DNA from: Echinicola marina
Lineage (GTDB): Bacteria; Bacteroidota; Bacteroidia; Cytophagales; Cyclobacteriaceae
Direction: 5' to 3'
NCBI RefSeq assembly: GCF_020463795.1
Contig: NZ_CP080025.1
Span: 1,677,001-1,741,000, forward strand
Length of the DNA stretch: 64,000 bases
Below the pieces are notes generated by a model. That model did not search any database and was not told where the DNA came from. It saw nothing but the letters and a program-made list of their open reading frames with translations. Both the position numbers and the translations under genes were made by a program. Shown here piece by piece: positions 1 to 8,253 of this stretch (within the stretch, counting starts at the first letter, position 1; every line of letters begins with the position of its first letter).

Positions 1-242
1 AGGAATTTAACGGGGTACTGCTCTTCCAATAGATGCAGGTTTTCTCTTTGGAATTCAGTAGAAGCCAAAATCACATCAATTTTGATGCCCCAGGAAATAA
101 CCGTTTCTATGGCTTCCTGTGCGACCAAGACCGTTGGTACCCATTCCAGCAAGGAGGATAATTGGTTAAAACTATAATCTTGCGTGTCGAGAATCAATAG
201 TGCCGGCTCTTGTTGCTCTTTTACAAAATGATGGGAGGACAT
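1..242 (-). CDS. Probable thiamine pyrophosphokinase, N-terminal part (runs off the left edge)
   Basis: An open frame starts with ATG at 242 and reads leftward out of the window, giving about 80 residues with no stop. The product begins MSSHHFVKEQQEPALLILD and continues with a segment 'LLEWVPTVLVAQEAIETVISWGIKIDV' type pattern, seen here as LLEWVPTV, then WGIKIDVILA. In Bacteroidota this start followed by a Rossmann-like alternation resembles the thiamine pyrophosphokinase family, which makes thiamine diphosphate from thiamine in the cytoplasm. The family call is from recollection of related proteins and the catalytic part lies outside the window, so reading-frame confidence is high and functional confidence is modest. 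It is transcribed away from the kynurenine operon. Confidence 0.5.
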   Translation of the reverse strand, partial: MSSHHFVKEQQEPALLILDTQDYSFNQLSSLLEWVPTVLVAQEAIETVISWGIKIDVILASTEFQRENLHLLEEQYPVKF

Positions 243-564
243 GTTTTGATTTAATGATAAAGCTGTAAGGATTGGTAATGTACTAATGAGAGGCTAAAAT
301 AGGAAAATATCATAGCAATATTACCTTTCTTTCTAGGATAGTCTTGAATGATGGACATGATCTCAAAAGATCTCCTGAAGTAAGGCCTTAATGTGTCTCT
401 AAAATCTGAAATTTCTGCTACATACAGAAAAAGCCATTTTGCGAAATAATCAATAAACTGGTAGTTTTTTTTTACTTTTAAGCTGTCAAAAGCACCTTAG
501 ATAAAAACCATTGATAACCAGGAAGTGTTATTGTTCCTGATAAACAAATAAGACCACAATTACC
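243..564. other. Divergent intergenic region, no gene seen
   Basis: This 322-bp AT-rich stretch separates the leftward gene from the rightward kynurenine operon and must hold both promoters. No full TTG/TAnnTTTG pair could be placed with confidence; TACTTTTA at 473-480 is a one-mismatch -7 candidate for the operon. No RNA gene or long repeat is visible. Confidence 0.5.
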
Positions 565-1077
565 ATGAAATTAGCTAAACCATTTAACTTCAAAAAGTGG
601 ATTGATGATAATAGACACCTTTTGAAGCCACCGATCGGTAATCAGCAAGTTTATAAGGGCAATGATGACTTTATAGTGATGGTCGTGGGAGGCCCCAATT
701 CCCGTAAAGATTATCATTATAATGAAGGGGAAGAGTTTTTCTATCAGCTAGAAGGAGATATTGTCCTTAAAGTAATAGAAGATGGTGAGCCCAAGGACAT
801 AGCGATAAAAGAAGGGGAGATTTTCCTGCTTCCACCAAGGGTGCCCCACAGTCCAAGAAGGCCTGCCAATACCATAGGTTTGGTCTTTGAGCGTTATAGA
901 AGAGAAGGTGAGAAGGATGGTTTTATATGGCACTGCGAAAATTGCGGAAATAAGCTTTATGAAGAATACCATGAAGTAACTGATATCGTTAACCAGTTGC
1001 CTCCCATCATGGAGAGATTCTGGAGCAATCCGGAGCACACCACTTGTACTCAGTGTGGGACTAAGATGGAGAAATAG
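565..1077 (+). CDS. nbaC: 3-hydroxyanthranilate 3,4-dioxygenase
   Basis: This 170-residue cupin enzyme opens the ring of 3-hydroxyanthranilate to give aminocarboxymuconate semialdehyde, which cyclises to quinolinate. The iron ligands expected for the bacterial family are all visible: His51 and Glu57 in DYHYNEGEEFF, and His95 in PPRVPHSPRRP, with substrate-binding Arg47 and Arg99 at the same numbers as in the characterised Cupriavidus enzyme. The C-terminus keeps the rubredoxin-like CxxC pairs (Cys124/Cys127 and Cys161/Cys164) that bind a second iron in bacterial enzymes. Length is normal. It is the first gene of a three-gene operon, 52 bp before kynU. The eukaryotic-type symbol haaO is also used. 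Confidence 0.95.
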   Translation: MKLAKPFNFKKWIDDNRHLLKPPIGNQQVYKGNDDFIVMVVGGPNSRKDYHYNEGEEFFYQLEGDIVLKVIEDGEPKDIAIKEGEIFLLPPRVPHSPRRPANTIGLVFERYRREGEKDGFIWHCENCGNKLYEEYHEVTDIVNQLPPIMERFWSNPEHTTCTQCGTKMEK

Positions 1078-1129
1078 GCTTTCGGTACATTTACTGTACA
1101 GCGAATAATACGAAATTTTAATCAAAACC

Positions 1130-2410
1130 ATGATTTCTTACGAATACAGCCTTGACTTTGCCAAGAAGATGGATGCTGAAGATCCCTTAAAGGATTTTCA
1201 GGAACAGTTTCTTTTTCCCAAAATTGATGGGAAAGCAGCTATATATTTCTGTGGAAACTCATTGGGTTTGCAGCCTAAAACGGTCGAAGCATATGTGCAA
1301 AGAGAGCTTCATGCTTGGGCTGATAAGGCGGTAGATGGGCATTTTGACGGGGAGCAACCTTGGTTTTCTATTCATACTCGCGCCAAAAAGGCTTTGTCCA
1401 AAATTGTAGGTGCGCAGGAAGAAGAAGTCGTGGTAATGAATAGTTTGACCAGCAACCTTCATGCTTTGATGGTTTCCTTTTACCGACCTGAAGGCAAAAG
1501 GTTTAAAATTTTGACGGAGGCGGGAGCATTTCCTTCTGATATGTATATGTTGGAGAGCCAAGTAAAGTTTCATGGCTATTCGCCAGAGGATGCAATCATA
1601 GAAATAGCACCAAGAACTGGAGAACATACGCTCAGGACTGAGGATATTTTAGCCACTATTTCGGATCATGCAGATGAGCTTGCGTTGGTGATGATGGCAG
1701 GTCTGCAATATTATACCGGTCAGGTCTTTGATATGAAGCGCATAACCGAAGCAGGACATGGTGTTGGTGCCTTGGTGGGCTTTGATCTAGCGCACGCAGC
1801 AGGTAATTATCCATTGGCTTTACATGATTGGGAGGTGGATTTTGCTGCTTGGTGTAGCTATAAGTATTTGAACTCTGGCCCTGGAAATGTAGCAGGGATT
1901 TTTGTGCATGAGAAATTTGCTGATAATAAAGAGTTGAATCGGTTTGCAGGTTGGTGGGGTCATGAAGAGCAGGAGCGTTTCATGATGGAGAAGGGGTTCA
2001 AGCCGATGTATGGCGCTGATGGTTGGCAGACTTCCAATGGCAATGTACTGGGGATGGCTGCCCATCAAGCATCTTTGGATGTTTTTGAGCAGGCAGGAAT
2101 AGACAGGTTGAGAGAAAAGAGCGTGTTGTTGACGGGGTATTTGGAATATCTGATTCAAAGAATCAATGGAGAAAGTGGGATATTGGAAATAATTACTCCT
2201 CAGGATCCAGCAGAAAGAGGCTGCCAATTGTCCTTATTGATCCATAAGGGGGGCAAGGCTGTTTTCGATGAGTTTTATAGAAATGGAATCCTTGGTGACT
2301 GGAGAAATCCAAATGTGATCAGACTTGCTCCTACACCATTGTACAACAGCTTTGAGGAAGTCTATCGTTTTGCACAGATTTTGGAACGATCTTTGGCAAA
2401 ATTTACTTAA
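1130..2410 (+). CDS. kynU: Kynureninase
   Basis: A 426-residue PLP enzyme of aminotransferase fold type I that cleaves 3-hydroxykynurenine (or kynurenine) to 3-hydroxyanthranilate and alanine. The PLP-binding lysine is Lys245 in WCSYKYLNSGPG, and the preceding GFDLAHAAGNYPL segment carries the PLP-contacting Asp. FCGNSLGLQPK near the N-terminus and the RFAGWWGH motif are typical of the family. The product feeds the upstream-encoded dioxygenase. It sits between the dioxygenase and the monooxygenase with gaps of about 50 bp, so cotranscription is likely. ATG at 1130 is the only good start. Confidence 0.96.
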   Translation: MISYEYSLDFAKKMDAEDPLKDFQEQFLFPKIDGKAAIYFCGNSLGLQPKTVEAYVQRELHAWADKAVDGHFDGEQPWFSIHTRAKKALSKIVGAQEEEVVVMNSLTSNLHALMVSFYRPEGKRFKILTEAGAFPSDMYMLESQVKFHGYSPEDAIIEIAPRTGEHTLRTEDILATISDHADELALVMMAGLQYYTGQVFDMKRITEAGHGVGALVGFDLAHAAGNYPLALHDWEVDFAAWCSYKYLNSGPGNVAGIFVHEKFADNKELNRFAGWWGHEEQERFMMEKGFKPMYGADGWQTSNGNVLGMAAHQASLDVFEQAGIDRLREKSVLLTGYLEYLIQRINGESGILEIITPQDPAERGCQLSLLIHKGGKAVFDEFYRNGILGDWRNPNVIRLAPTPLYNSFEEVYRFAQILERSLAKFT

Positions 2411-2464
2411 GTGAATAAATTTCAAACCTATTTTATATTAACCTATTAAACTGATTTTGAACCG

Positions 2465-3820
2465 ATGAGGAATAATGATGTAAGCATTATTGGAGCAGGG
2501 TTGATTGGTTCTCTTTTGGGAATTTACCTGAGAAAAAAAGGACTGGATGTTAGCTTGTATGAAAAGCGTTCCGATCTCAGGGATAAAAAGAATGTTCCTG
2601 AAGGAAGGTCCATCAATATGGCCTTAAGTGACCGTGGCTGGAAAGCTTTGGATAAAATTGGCCTAAGGGAAAAAGTGGCCCCAATGGCCTTGCCCATGTA
2701 CGGACGGAGTATCCATGATGAACATGGAGACACTTCCTTTTTGCCATATGGGAAGGAAAACCAGGCGATATATTCCATTTCCAGACGAGATTTCAATGAA
2801 CTGTTGATCAATGAGGCGGAGAAAAGCGGAGTAAATATATTTTTTGACCATTTCTGTGAAGAGATAGATATTTCAAAAACTACTTTGAACTTTTCCTATG
2901 CAGATGGGCAGAGGATTGGAAAGGAATCGGATGTGATCATCGGTGCTGATGGTGCATACTCATCCTTGCGTGATGCTATGCAGAAGCAAACAAGGCTGAA
3001 CTATAAGCAAGAGTATATTTCTCATGGGTATAAGGAATTGACGATACCGGCAACAGCCGATGGTGAGTTTGCTATGGATCCCCAAGCCTTACATATTTGG
3101 CCGCGGGGTTTATTTATGTTGATTGCTTTGCCCAATCCCGATAAGTCATTTACTTGTACGTTGTTTTTGCCCTTTGAGGGGGAAAAGGTATGTTTTGATA
3201 AAATCAATGACAAAAGTGACTTGGAAAGTGTTTTTAGAACTTTCTTTAATGATGCCTTTGAATTAATGCCGAATTTGTCAGATGAGTTTTTCAATAATCC
3301 CACAAGCTCAATGATCAATGTGGAGTGCTTCCCGTGGCAAAAAAATAAGTCTTTGTTGATCGGGGATGCTTGTCATGCCATGGTTCCATTCTTTGGACAA
3401 GGAATGAATTGTGGGTTTGAGGATTGTTTCATCCTGGATGAACTGATTGAGAAATTTGGTACTACTTCCTGGGAGCTGGTCTTTGAGAAATTCCAGAAAA
3501 TCAGAAAACCCGATACAGATGCCATTAGTCAGATGGCAAGGGATAATTTTGTAGAAATGAGGGATAGTGTAGCCAATCCGAAGTTTATTATCCGTAAGAA
3601 AATAGAGGCAAAGCTGCATGAGCTTTATCCTCAAGACTGGGTACCATTGTATACGATGGTGACTTTTTCGGATATGAAATATGCCGATGCTTATGCTCAA
3701 GGGCAATTGCAGAATGAAATTATGGATAAGGTCATGAGTGATCCGGGGATTACCCATAATTATAAGAATATCAATTATGAGGAAATAATAAATTTGGTAG
3801 AGACTGCCAGAATGGTGTAA
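2465..3820 (+). CDS. kmo: Kynurenine 3-monooxygenase
   Basis: A 451-residue FAD-dependent aromatic hydroxylase that converts kynurenine to 3-hydroxykynurenine with NADPH and O2. It begins with the FAD-binding GxGxxG (Gly10, Gly12, Gly15 in IIGAGLIGS) and the acidic end of the second strand (Glu33 in LYEKR). The second FAD motif is Gly300-Asp301 followed by ACHAMVPFFGQGMN. It is the last gene of the operon; a strong hairpin terminator starts 5 bp after the stop. Tryptophan 2,3-dioxygenase and kynurenine formamidase, which would start the pathway, are not in this window. Confidence 0.95.
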   Translation: MRNNDVSIIGAGLIGSLLGIYLRKKGLDVSLYEKRSDLRDKKNVPEGRSINMALSDRGWKALDKIGLREKVAPMALPMYGRSIHDEHGDTSFLPYGKENQAIYSISRRDFNELLINEAEKSGVNIFFDHFCEEIDISKTTLNFSYADGQRIGKESDVIIGADGAYSSLRDAMQKQTRLNYKQEYISHGYKELTIPATADGEFAMDPQALHIWPRGLFMLIALPNPDKSFTCTLFLPFEGEKVCFDKINDKSDLESVFRTFFNDAFELMPNLSDEFFNNPTSSMINVECFPWQKNKSLLIGDACHAMVPFFGQGMNCGFEDCFILDELIEKFGTTSWELVFEKFQKIRKPDTDAISQMARDNFVEMRDSVANPKFIIRKKIEAKLHELYPQDWVPLYTMVTFSDMKYADAYAQGQLQNEIMDKVMSDPGITHNYKNINYEEIINLVETARMV

Positions 3821-3824
3821 GAAT

Positions 3825-3858
3825 AAAAAAAATCCCGGTGATCGCCGGGATTTTTTTT
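3825..3858. terminator. Bidirectional rho-independent terminator between kmo and the DoxX gene
   Basis: AATCCCGG (3831-3838) pairs with CCGGGATT (3845-3852) around a 6-nt loop, flanked by an A-run on the left and eight Ts on the right. The two neighbouring genes converge on it, and the stop codon of the minus-strand gene lies in the T-run. Confidence 0.9.
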
Positions 3859-4276
3859 ATCGATACCTGTTTTTCTTATTGATTTGGGCATCCATGGAGA
3901 TTTTTCCAGGGCCTGTGAAGAATAATACCACGTACATTACTAGGTACAGCAGTGATTTTTCTTTTACACTAAAGGGATCTGCTCCATGTACCATAAATGC
4001 CGCTGTGGTCATGGTGAAGATAAGTGGAATAAGAACCCACCTACTCATAAAGCCAAGGGCCAAAAGGATGGCGCAGAAGAATTCCGCAAAAATGGCCAAT
4101 TGTAACGAAACAGCAGGGCCTAATCCAAATGGGTCTGAAAATTTTGTGAGGTACTCACTGAAATTGGCAATTTTTGACCAGCCATGAACCATCATCATCC
4201 CTGCAGCACTTAATCTGAGGATCAAGAGAGCCAGGTTTTGAGAAATTGGGCTATGTGAGAAAAGTAATTTTTTCAT
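3857..4276 (-). CDS. DoxX family membrane protein
   Basis: A 139-residue protein with four predicted membrane segments (about residues 14-34, 52-72, 78-97 and 105-124). The LRLSAAGMMMVHGWSK start followed by FGLGPAVSLQLAIFAEFFCAILLALGF-type helices is characteristic of DoxX. Members sit in the inner membrane; several have been linked to redox or thiol stress, but no reaction can be assigned here. It is a single gene, convergent with the kynurenine operon. A second DoxX-like gene occurs near 57 kb and is only distantly similar. Confidence 0.85.
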   Translation of the reverse strand: MKKLLFSHSPISQNLALLILRLSAAGMMMVHGWSKIANFSEYLTKFSDPFGLGPAVSLQLAIFAEFFCAILLALGFMSRWVLIPLIFTMTTAAFMVHGADPFSVKEKSLLYLVMYVVLFFTGPGKISMDAQINKKNRYR

Positions 4277-4396
4277 TATGAAAAGCTGATTTTATTTTGC
4301 TTATAATATCAACGCGTATTTGATTAAACTATTGGGCAATGTCCAGGCTTAATACAGGGATTTGCTATTTGTGGCTTTTTATTGGTTATATTAGGC

Positions 4397-5299
4397 TCAG
4401 GCCCATAGGTTATCAGGATAGTCGCCCTGTTCATGTAAACTCTTAAGTGCCTGGACCACGACTGGTTTATCTTCAGGATAGGTGACACCAAACCAGGTTT
4501 TGCCTCCTTCAAGAATAGCGATATTCGCTTTCTTTTTCTCTATTAAGGCATTGGCTACGGTTGGGATATAAAATTCTGATTTAATATTGTCTTTGTTATC
4601 TGCAAGGAAATTTCTCCACAGGCTTTCTGTTTCTTCAAAGAATGAAGGATGGAAGCCCCAGCAATTCATGGAAACCGGCGTGTCTGTTGGAATTTCTAAT
4701 TCTTGGTCATTTTCACGGCTAAGGATTTTGTTCCCTTCTTGGGAAATGGCCGTTCTTTCTGTCATTCCCATCAATTGCATATTACCGTTAGTTTCGCAAA
4801 CCCCACGGCTGACAGTGCCGTTTTCCGATAGTACGTTTTGAATGGCATAGCCTACCATGCAGTGTAAATCCTGTTTTACACCGTTTTGAAGAAATTCACC
4901 CAAGACCTGAAAAGCTTCTTTACCGTAAAAGTCATCTGCATTAATTACTGCAAAGGGTTCCTTGATGGCATCCTTTGCACATAATACAGCATGACCAGTG
5001 CCATATGGTTTTTTTCTTTCGGCATTTCTATATTCCATAGGGACCATACTGTCCAAGGACTGAACAACAAAGTCTACGGCTATTTTTCCTTCTAGCTTAG
5101 GTAAAAAAATCTCTTTTACCAATTCCAAAATCTCTTTGCGGACAATAAAAACAACTTTCCCAAAGCCTGCTCTTATCGCGTCATATATGGAATATTCTAT
5201 TATTGTTTCCCCTTTTGGGCCAAAGCCATCGATTTGCTTATTCCCTCCGTATCTGCTACCAATCCCCGCAGCAAGGATCAAAAGTGTTGGTTTATTCAT
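4397..5299 (-). CDS. Sugar-phosphate nucleotidyltransferase family protein
   Basis: The N-terminal LLILAAGIGSRYGGNKQ (about residues 5-21) is the NTP-binding signature of the nucleotidyltransferase superfamily, followed by a GPKGETIIEYSIYDA segment and a metal-binding INADDFYG. The protein (300 residues from the chosen start) lacks an obvious hexapeptide acyltransferase tail. It probably transfers a nucleotidyl group to a sugar or polyol phosphate for envelope polysaccharide, but the substrate cannot be read from the sequence. The open frame extends to a TTG at 5383; ATG at 5299 (MNKPTLLILAAG) is preferred because family members start directly before the signature. Confidence 0.8.
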   Translation of the reverse strand: MNKPTLLILAAGIGSRYGGNKQIDGFGPKGETIIEYSIYDAIRAGFGKVVFIVRKEILELVKEIFLPKLEGKIAVDFVVQSLDSMVPMEYRNAERKKPYGTGHAVLCAKDAIKEPFAVINADDFYGKEAFQVLGEFLQNGVKQDLHCMVGYAIQNVLSENGTVSRGVCETNGNMQLMGMTERTAISQEGNKILSRENDQELEIPTDTPVSMNCWGFHPSFFEETESLWRNFLADNKDNIKSEFYIPTVANALIEKKKANIAILEGGKTWFGVTYPEDKPVVVQALKSLHEQGDYPDNLWA

Positions 5300-5511
5300 G
5301 AAATTGAAAGTTTCTTGATAGTCTGGTTTGTTTTGGTGCCTAAAATTAAGACAATCTTTTAAAGTGACCATGTTGGTAGTCAAAAATTAGACCGATTTCC
5401 AAATAATGCTAAAAACCACTTGTTTATTGCCAAAACTCACGGTTATCTGAGTTTTTGGTTTTAAAAATGACTTATTTTTAATGGTTTTGTTAAAAAAAAT
5501 AAAAAATATGG

Positions 5512-5541
5512 GTTGTAAATTAATCTGTATTATTAGATTTG
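5512..5541 (+). promoter_or_regulatory. Promoter of the PII-ammonium transporter operon
   Basis: GTTG ends at 5515 and a perfect TAnnTTTG box, TAGATTTG, lies at 5534-5541, an 18-bp spacing that matches the Bacteroidota sigma factor consensus. Transcription would start near 5548, giving a leader of about 54 nt. Two copies of GTTAAAAA (5553-5560 and 5564-5571, 11-bp period) follow in the leader and could be a protein-binding site. Confidence 0.6.
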
Positions 5542-5601
5542 TGAGCAATTCAGTTAAAAAGTGGTTAAAAAACAACCGTGTAGTTTGTCAGTATAATTAA
5601 T

Positions 5602-5940
5602 ATGAAAAAAGTAGAAGCGATTATTAGAACATCTCGATTTGAGGTGATTCACAAATGTATTGCTGCCCTGGGAGTGAAATTCCTTACTTTTTATGAAGTT
5701 AAAGGTATGGGGCTAGAGCATGCAAAGATTGAGAAGTATAGGGGAGTAGCTTATGAACCTACTTATATCCCTAGAACCAAGTTGGAAATTGTGGTTACGG
5801 AGGATCTGGTAGATTCAGTGATCAAATGTATCCTGAAAGAGGGCCGGACTGGTGAAATCGGAGATGGTAAAATCTTCGTTACTGATGTACTTGAGGCCTA
5901 TAGGGTAAGAAATGAGGATAAAGGTGCGGATGCACTATAG
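5602..5940 (+). CDS. glnK: PII family nitrogen regulatory protein (GlnB/GlnK type)
   Basis: A 112-residue PII signal protein. It has the MKKVEAIIR start, the T-loop with a tyrosine at position 51 (the uridylylated position in enteric PII), and the C-terminal nucleotide-binding signature GRTGEIGDGKIFV. PII trimers bind ATP/ADP and 2-oxoglutarate; the GlnK type plugs the ammonium channel when nitrogen is plentiful. The gene lies 54 bp upstream of an Amt gene, the standard pairing, so the GlnK role is favoured. The T-loop (GMGLEHAKIEKYRGVAYEPTY) differs from the enteric sequence, so whether Tyr51 is modified is open. Confidence 0.93.
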   Translation: MKKVEAIIRTSRFEVIHKCIAALGVKFLTFYEVKGMGLEHAKIEKYRGVAYEPTYIPRTKLEIVVTEDLVDSVIKCILKEGRTGEIGDGKIFVTDVLEAYRVRNEDKGADAL

Positions 5941-5994
5941 GGTCTTATTATCATATATCTCCTTTCAAATCGTAATCAATAATTTTCCTAACAA

Positions 5995-7227
5995 ATGAAT
6001 CAAGAATTATTTACCATCAATAATGTGTGGATGATGGTGGCCACTATCCTGGTATTCATCATGCACCTTGGCTTTGCTTCACTTGAGGCAGGATTGACAA
6101 GAGCCAAAAATACCATCAACATTTTATTCAAAAATACCATTATACCTGCCATGGGGCTGTTGACCTATGCGTTTATTGGCTTTGATCTGATGTACCCTGG
6201 AGAAGCTTTTGCTGGAGGTTTCTTTGGATTGAGTGGCCTAGGCCTTAGCCTTCCAGAAGGATGGGATACTTTTGCATATAGTGAAGGTTATACTTTCTTT
6301 ACTGATTTTATTTTCCAGGCCATGTTTGCCGCTACAGCAGCTACTATCGTGTCAGGAGCTGTGGCAGAAAGAATCAAATTGGGGCCATTTATCATATTTT
6401 CTACGCTTTATGTGGCGATCTGTTACCCAATCGTTGGGATGTGGAAATGGGGAGGTGGATTTTTGGATACTTTAAGTACGCCTTTTTATGATTTTGCAGG
6501 TTCTACGATCGTTCACTCTGTGGGTGGTTGGGGTGCCCTAGTTGGTGCTTATTTATTGGGTCCAAGAATTGGGAAATACACAGAAAGAGGCATGAATGCC
6601 ATACCAGGTCACAATATCCCAATGGCGGTAATCGGTGTGTTTTTGCTTTGGTTCGGTTGGTTTGGATTTAATGGTGGTTCGGTTTTGAGTGCAGATCCTG
6701 GTACGGTTTCGAAGGTATTTGTCACTACTTCGATTGCGGGAGCTGCAGGTGCTTTTGGTGCTTTATTGTTCTCTTATTTGAAATTTAAGTCTTATGATAT
6801 CACCATGGTGCTCAATGGTGTCCTTGCAGGGTTGGTAGGAATCACTGCTGGCGCAGACTTAATGTCTGTAGGTGAGTCCGCCATCATAGGCTTTGTAGGT
6901 GGTGCTTTGGTTGTGTTTGGTGTTGTTTTCTTTGACAAAGTTAAAGTGGATGATCCAGTAGGTGCGATTTCAGTACACCTTGTAGGAGGTATTTGGGGAA
7001 CTTTGGCCGTAGGTATCTTTGGAGACCTTGCAGGCTTTTCCCAATTGATCTCACAATTGATCGGTGTGGCTGCTGTTGGTGTATTCTGTGTAGCATTTAG
7101 CTGGATTTTGTTCTATTCAATGAAAAAGACCGTGGGGATCCGTGTTCATGAGAGTGAAGAGGTGGAAGGCTTGGATATCAATGAGCACAGTATGAGGGCT
7201 TACCCTGACTTTGCGACCAAGGAATAA
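5995..7227 (+). CDS. amt: Ammonium transporter
   Basis: A 410-residue Amt/Rh channel with about eleven membrane segments. The twin-histidine pore pair is present: His174 in STIVHSVGGWG and His328 in GAISVHLVGG. The N-terminal MMVATILVFIMHLGFASLEAGL and the WFGWFGFNGGS segment are family signatures. It conducts ammonium/ammonia across the inner membrane, gated by the PII protein encoded immediately upstream. A strong terminator follows. Confidence 0.95.
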   Translation: MNQELFTINNVWMMVATILVFIMHLGFASLEAGLTRAKNTINILFKNTIIPAMGLLTYAFIGFDLMYPGEAFAGGFFGLSGLGLSLPEGWDTFAYSEGYTFFTDFIFQAMFAATAATIVSGAVAERIKLGPFIIFSTLYVAICYPIVGMWKWGGGFLDTLSTPFYDFAGSTIVHSVGGWGALVGAYLLGPRIGKYTERGMNAIPGHNIPMAVIGVFLLWFGWFGFNGGSVLSADPGTVSKVFVTTSIAGAAGAFGALLFSYLKFKSYDITMVLNGVLAGLVGITAGADLMSVGESAIIGFVGGALVVFGVVFFDKVKVDDPVGAISVHLVGGIWGTLAVGIFGDLAGFSQLISQLIGVAAVGVFCVAFSWILFYSMKKTVGIRVHESEEVEGLDINEHSMRAYPDFATKE

Positions 7228-7254
7228 GATAAATAAAGAATTTACCTGACAAAT

Positions 7255-7288
7255 AAAATAGCCATCCGATTCAGCGGATGGCTATTTT
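7255..7288. terminator. Bidirectional terminator between amt and hflC
   Basis: AAAATAGCCATCCG pairs with CGGATGGCTATTTT across a 6-nt loop (7269-7274). The neighbouring genes converge, and both strands read into a T-rich tail. Confidence 0.9.
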
Positions 7289-7314
7289 AGGTTTATAATG
7301 ACCTATATTTTGTT

Positions 7315-8253
7315 CTATTTTATGCTGTTTAGGTATTTAAAGAAATCGCTGTCTGTCGAAAGAATGATGCTAGTGTTTTCATCAAGTGACTTTTCAAAAC
7401 TTTCCATGGTTCGCAGAAATTTGTATAGTTCTACAGCCTGTCTGTTTTGATTATAAGCTGATGCATAAATCGCTGTGGCTTCAGCGTCTGCACGTCCTTT
7501 TATTTCTTCAGCTTCTTTAAATGCTTCTGATTGGATTTTGGCCAAGTCCCTTTCTTTATCACCTTGGATTTTTCTGGCTTCTCCTTGGCCTTCGGAGCGG
7601 AACTGATCGGCAATTCTATTTCGTTCACTGATCATTCGGTCATATACGCGATCACGAACTTCATTGACATAATTCATTCGTTTAAACTTGAAATCCAAAA
7701 TTCTTACGCCTAAATCTGCTGTTCTTTCATTGGCTTTGGACAGGACGATTTCTTCGATTTTTTCTCGGCCTACAGAGATTTCTTCCAAGATCTCGAGCTC
7801 TTCCATGAAGTCTTCTGTCACTTCAGGATCGCGGTTGGTAGAACGAACCACATCCAATAGGTCGTGGCTGGCAATGGCATTTCGGGTTTCTCCATCCAGG
7901 ATATCGTCCAGCCTGGACTGGGCGGATCTTTCATCCCTTAATCGGATAAAAAACTGTAGCGGATTGGTGATTTCCCATCTGGCGTAGGTGTCCACAAAGA
8001 TAAATTTCTTGTCTTTAGTAGGTACTTGGTTACGGTCTCCATCCCATTCTAGGTACCTTTTATCAAAGAACTGGACTTTATGCAAGAAGGGAACTTTGAA
8101 GTTGAGTCCAGGACTGGTTCTGGGCTTCCCGATAGGTTTTCCAAATTGGGTGACGATGGCCTGTTTGGTTTCATCCAAGATAAAAACACTTCCATTGACC
8201 GCGATGATCAACAGAATACTGATTATGCTGTATATGATGATATTTCTGTTCAT
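7315..8253 (-). CDS. hflC: HflC, SPFH-domain membrane protein
   Basis: A 312-residue protein with one N-terminal membrane segment (about residues 4-26), an SPFH/band-7 domain and a C-terminal coiled coil with EGQGEARKIQGDKERD and ADAEATAIYASAY, typical of HflC. HflK and HflC form a large cage around the membrane protease FtsH and limit its activity. Its ATG overlaps the end of hflK by 4 bp, showing translational coupling. The C-terminal TDSDFFKYL is also seen in HflC proteins. Confidence 0.93.
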   Translation of the reverse strand: MNRNIIIYSIISILLIIAVNGSVFILDETKQAIVTQFGKPIGKPRTSPGLNFKVPFLHKVQFFDKRYLEWDGDRNQVPTKDKKFIFVDTYARWEITNPLQFFIRLRDERSAQSRLDDILDGETRNAIASHDLLDVVRSTNRDPEVTEDFMEELEILEEISVGREKIEEIVLSKANERTADLGVRILDFKFKRMNYVNEVRDRVYDRMISERNRIADQFRSEGQGEARKIQGDKERDLAKIQSEAFKEAEEIKGRADAEATAIYASAYNQNRQAVELYKFLRTMESFEKSLDENTSIILSTDSDFFKYLNSIK

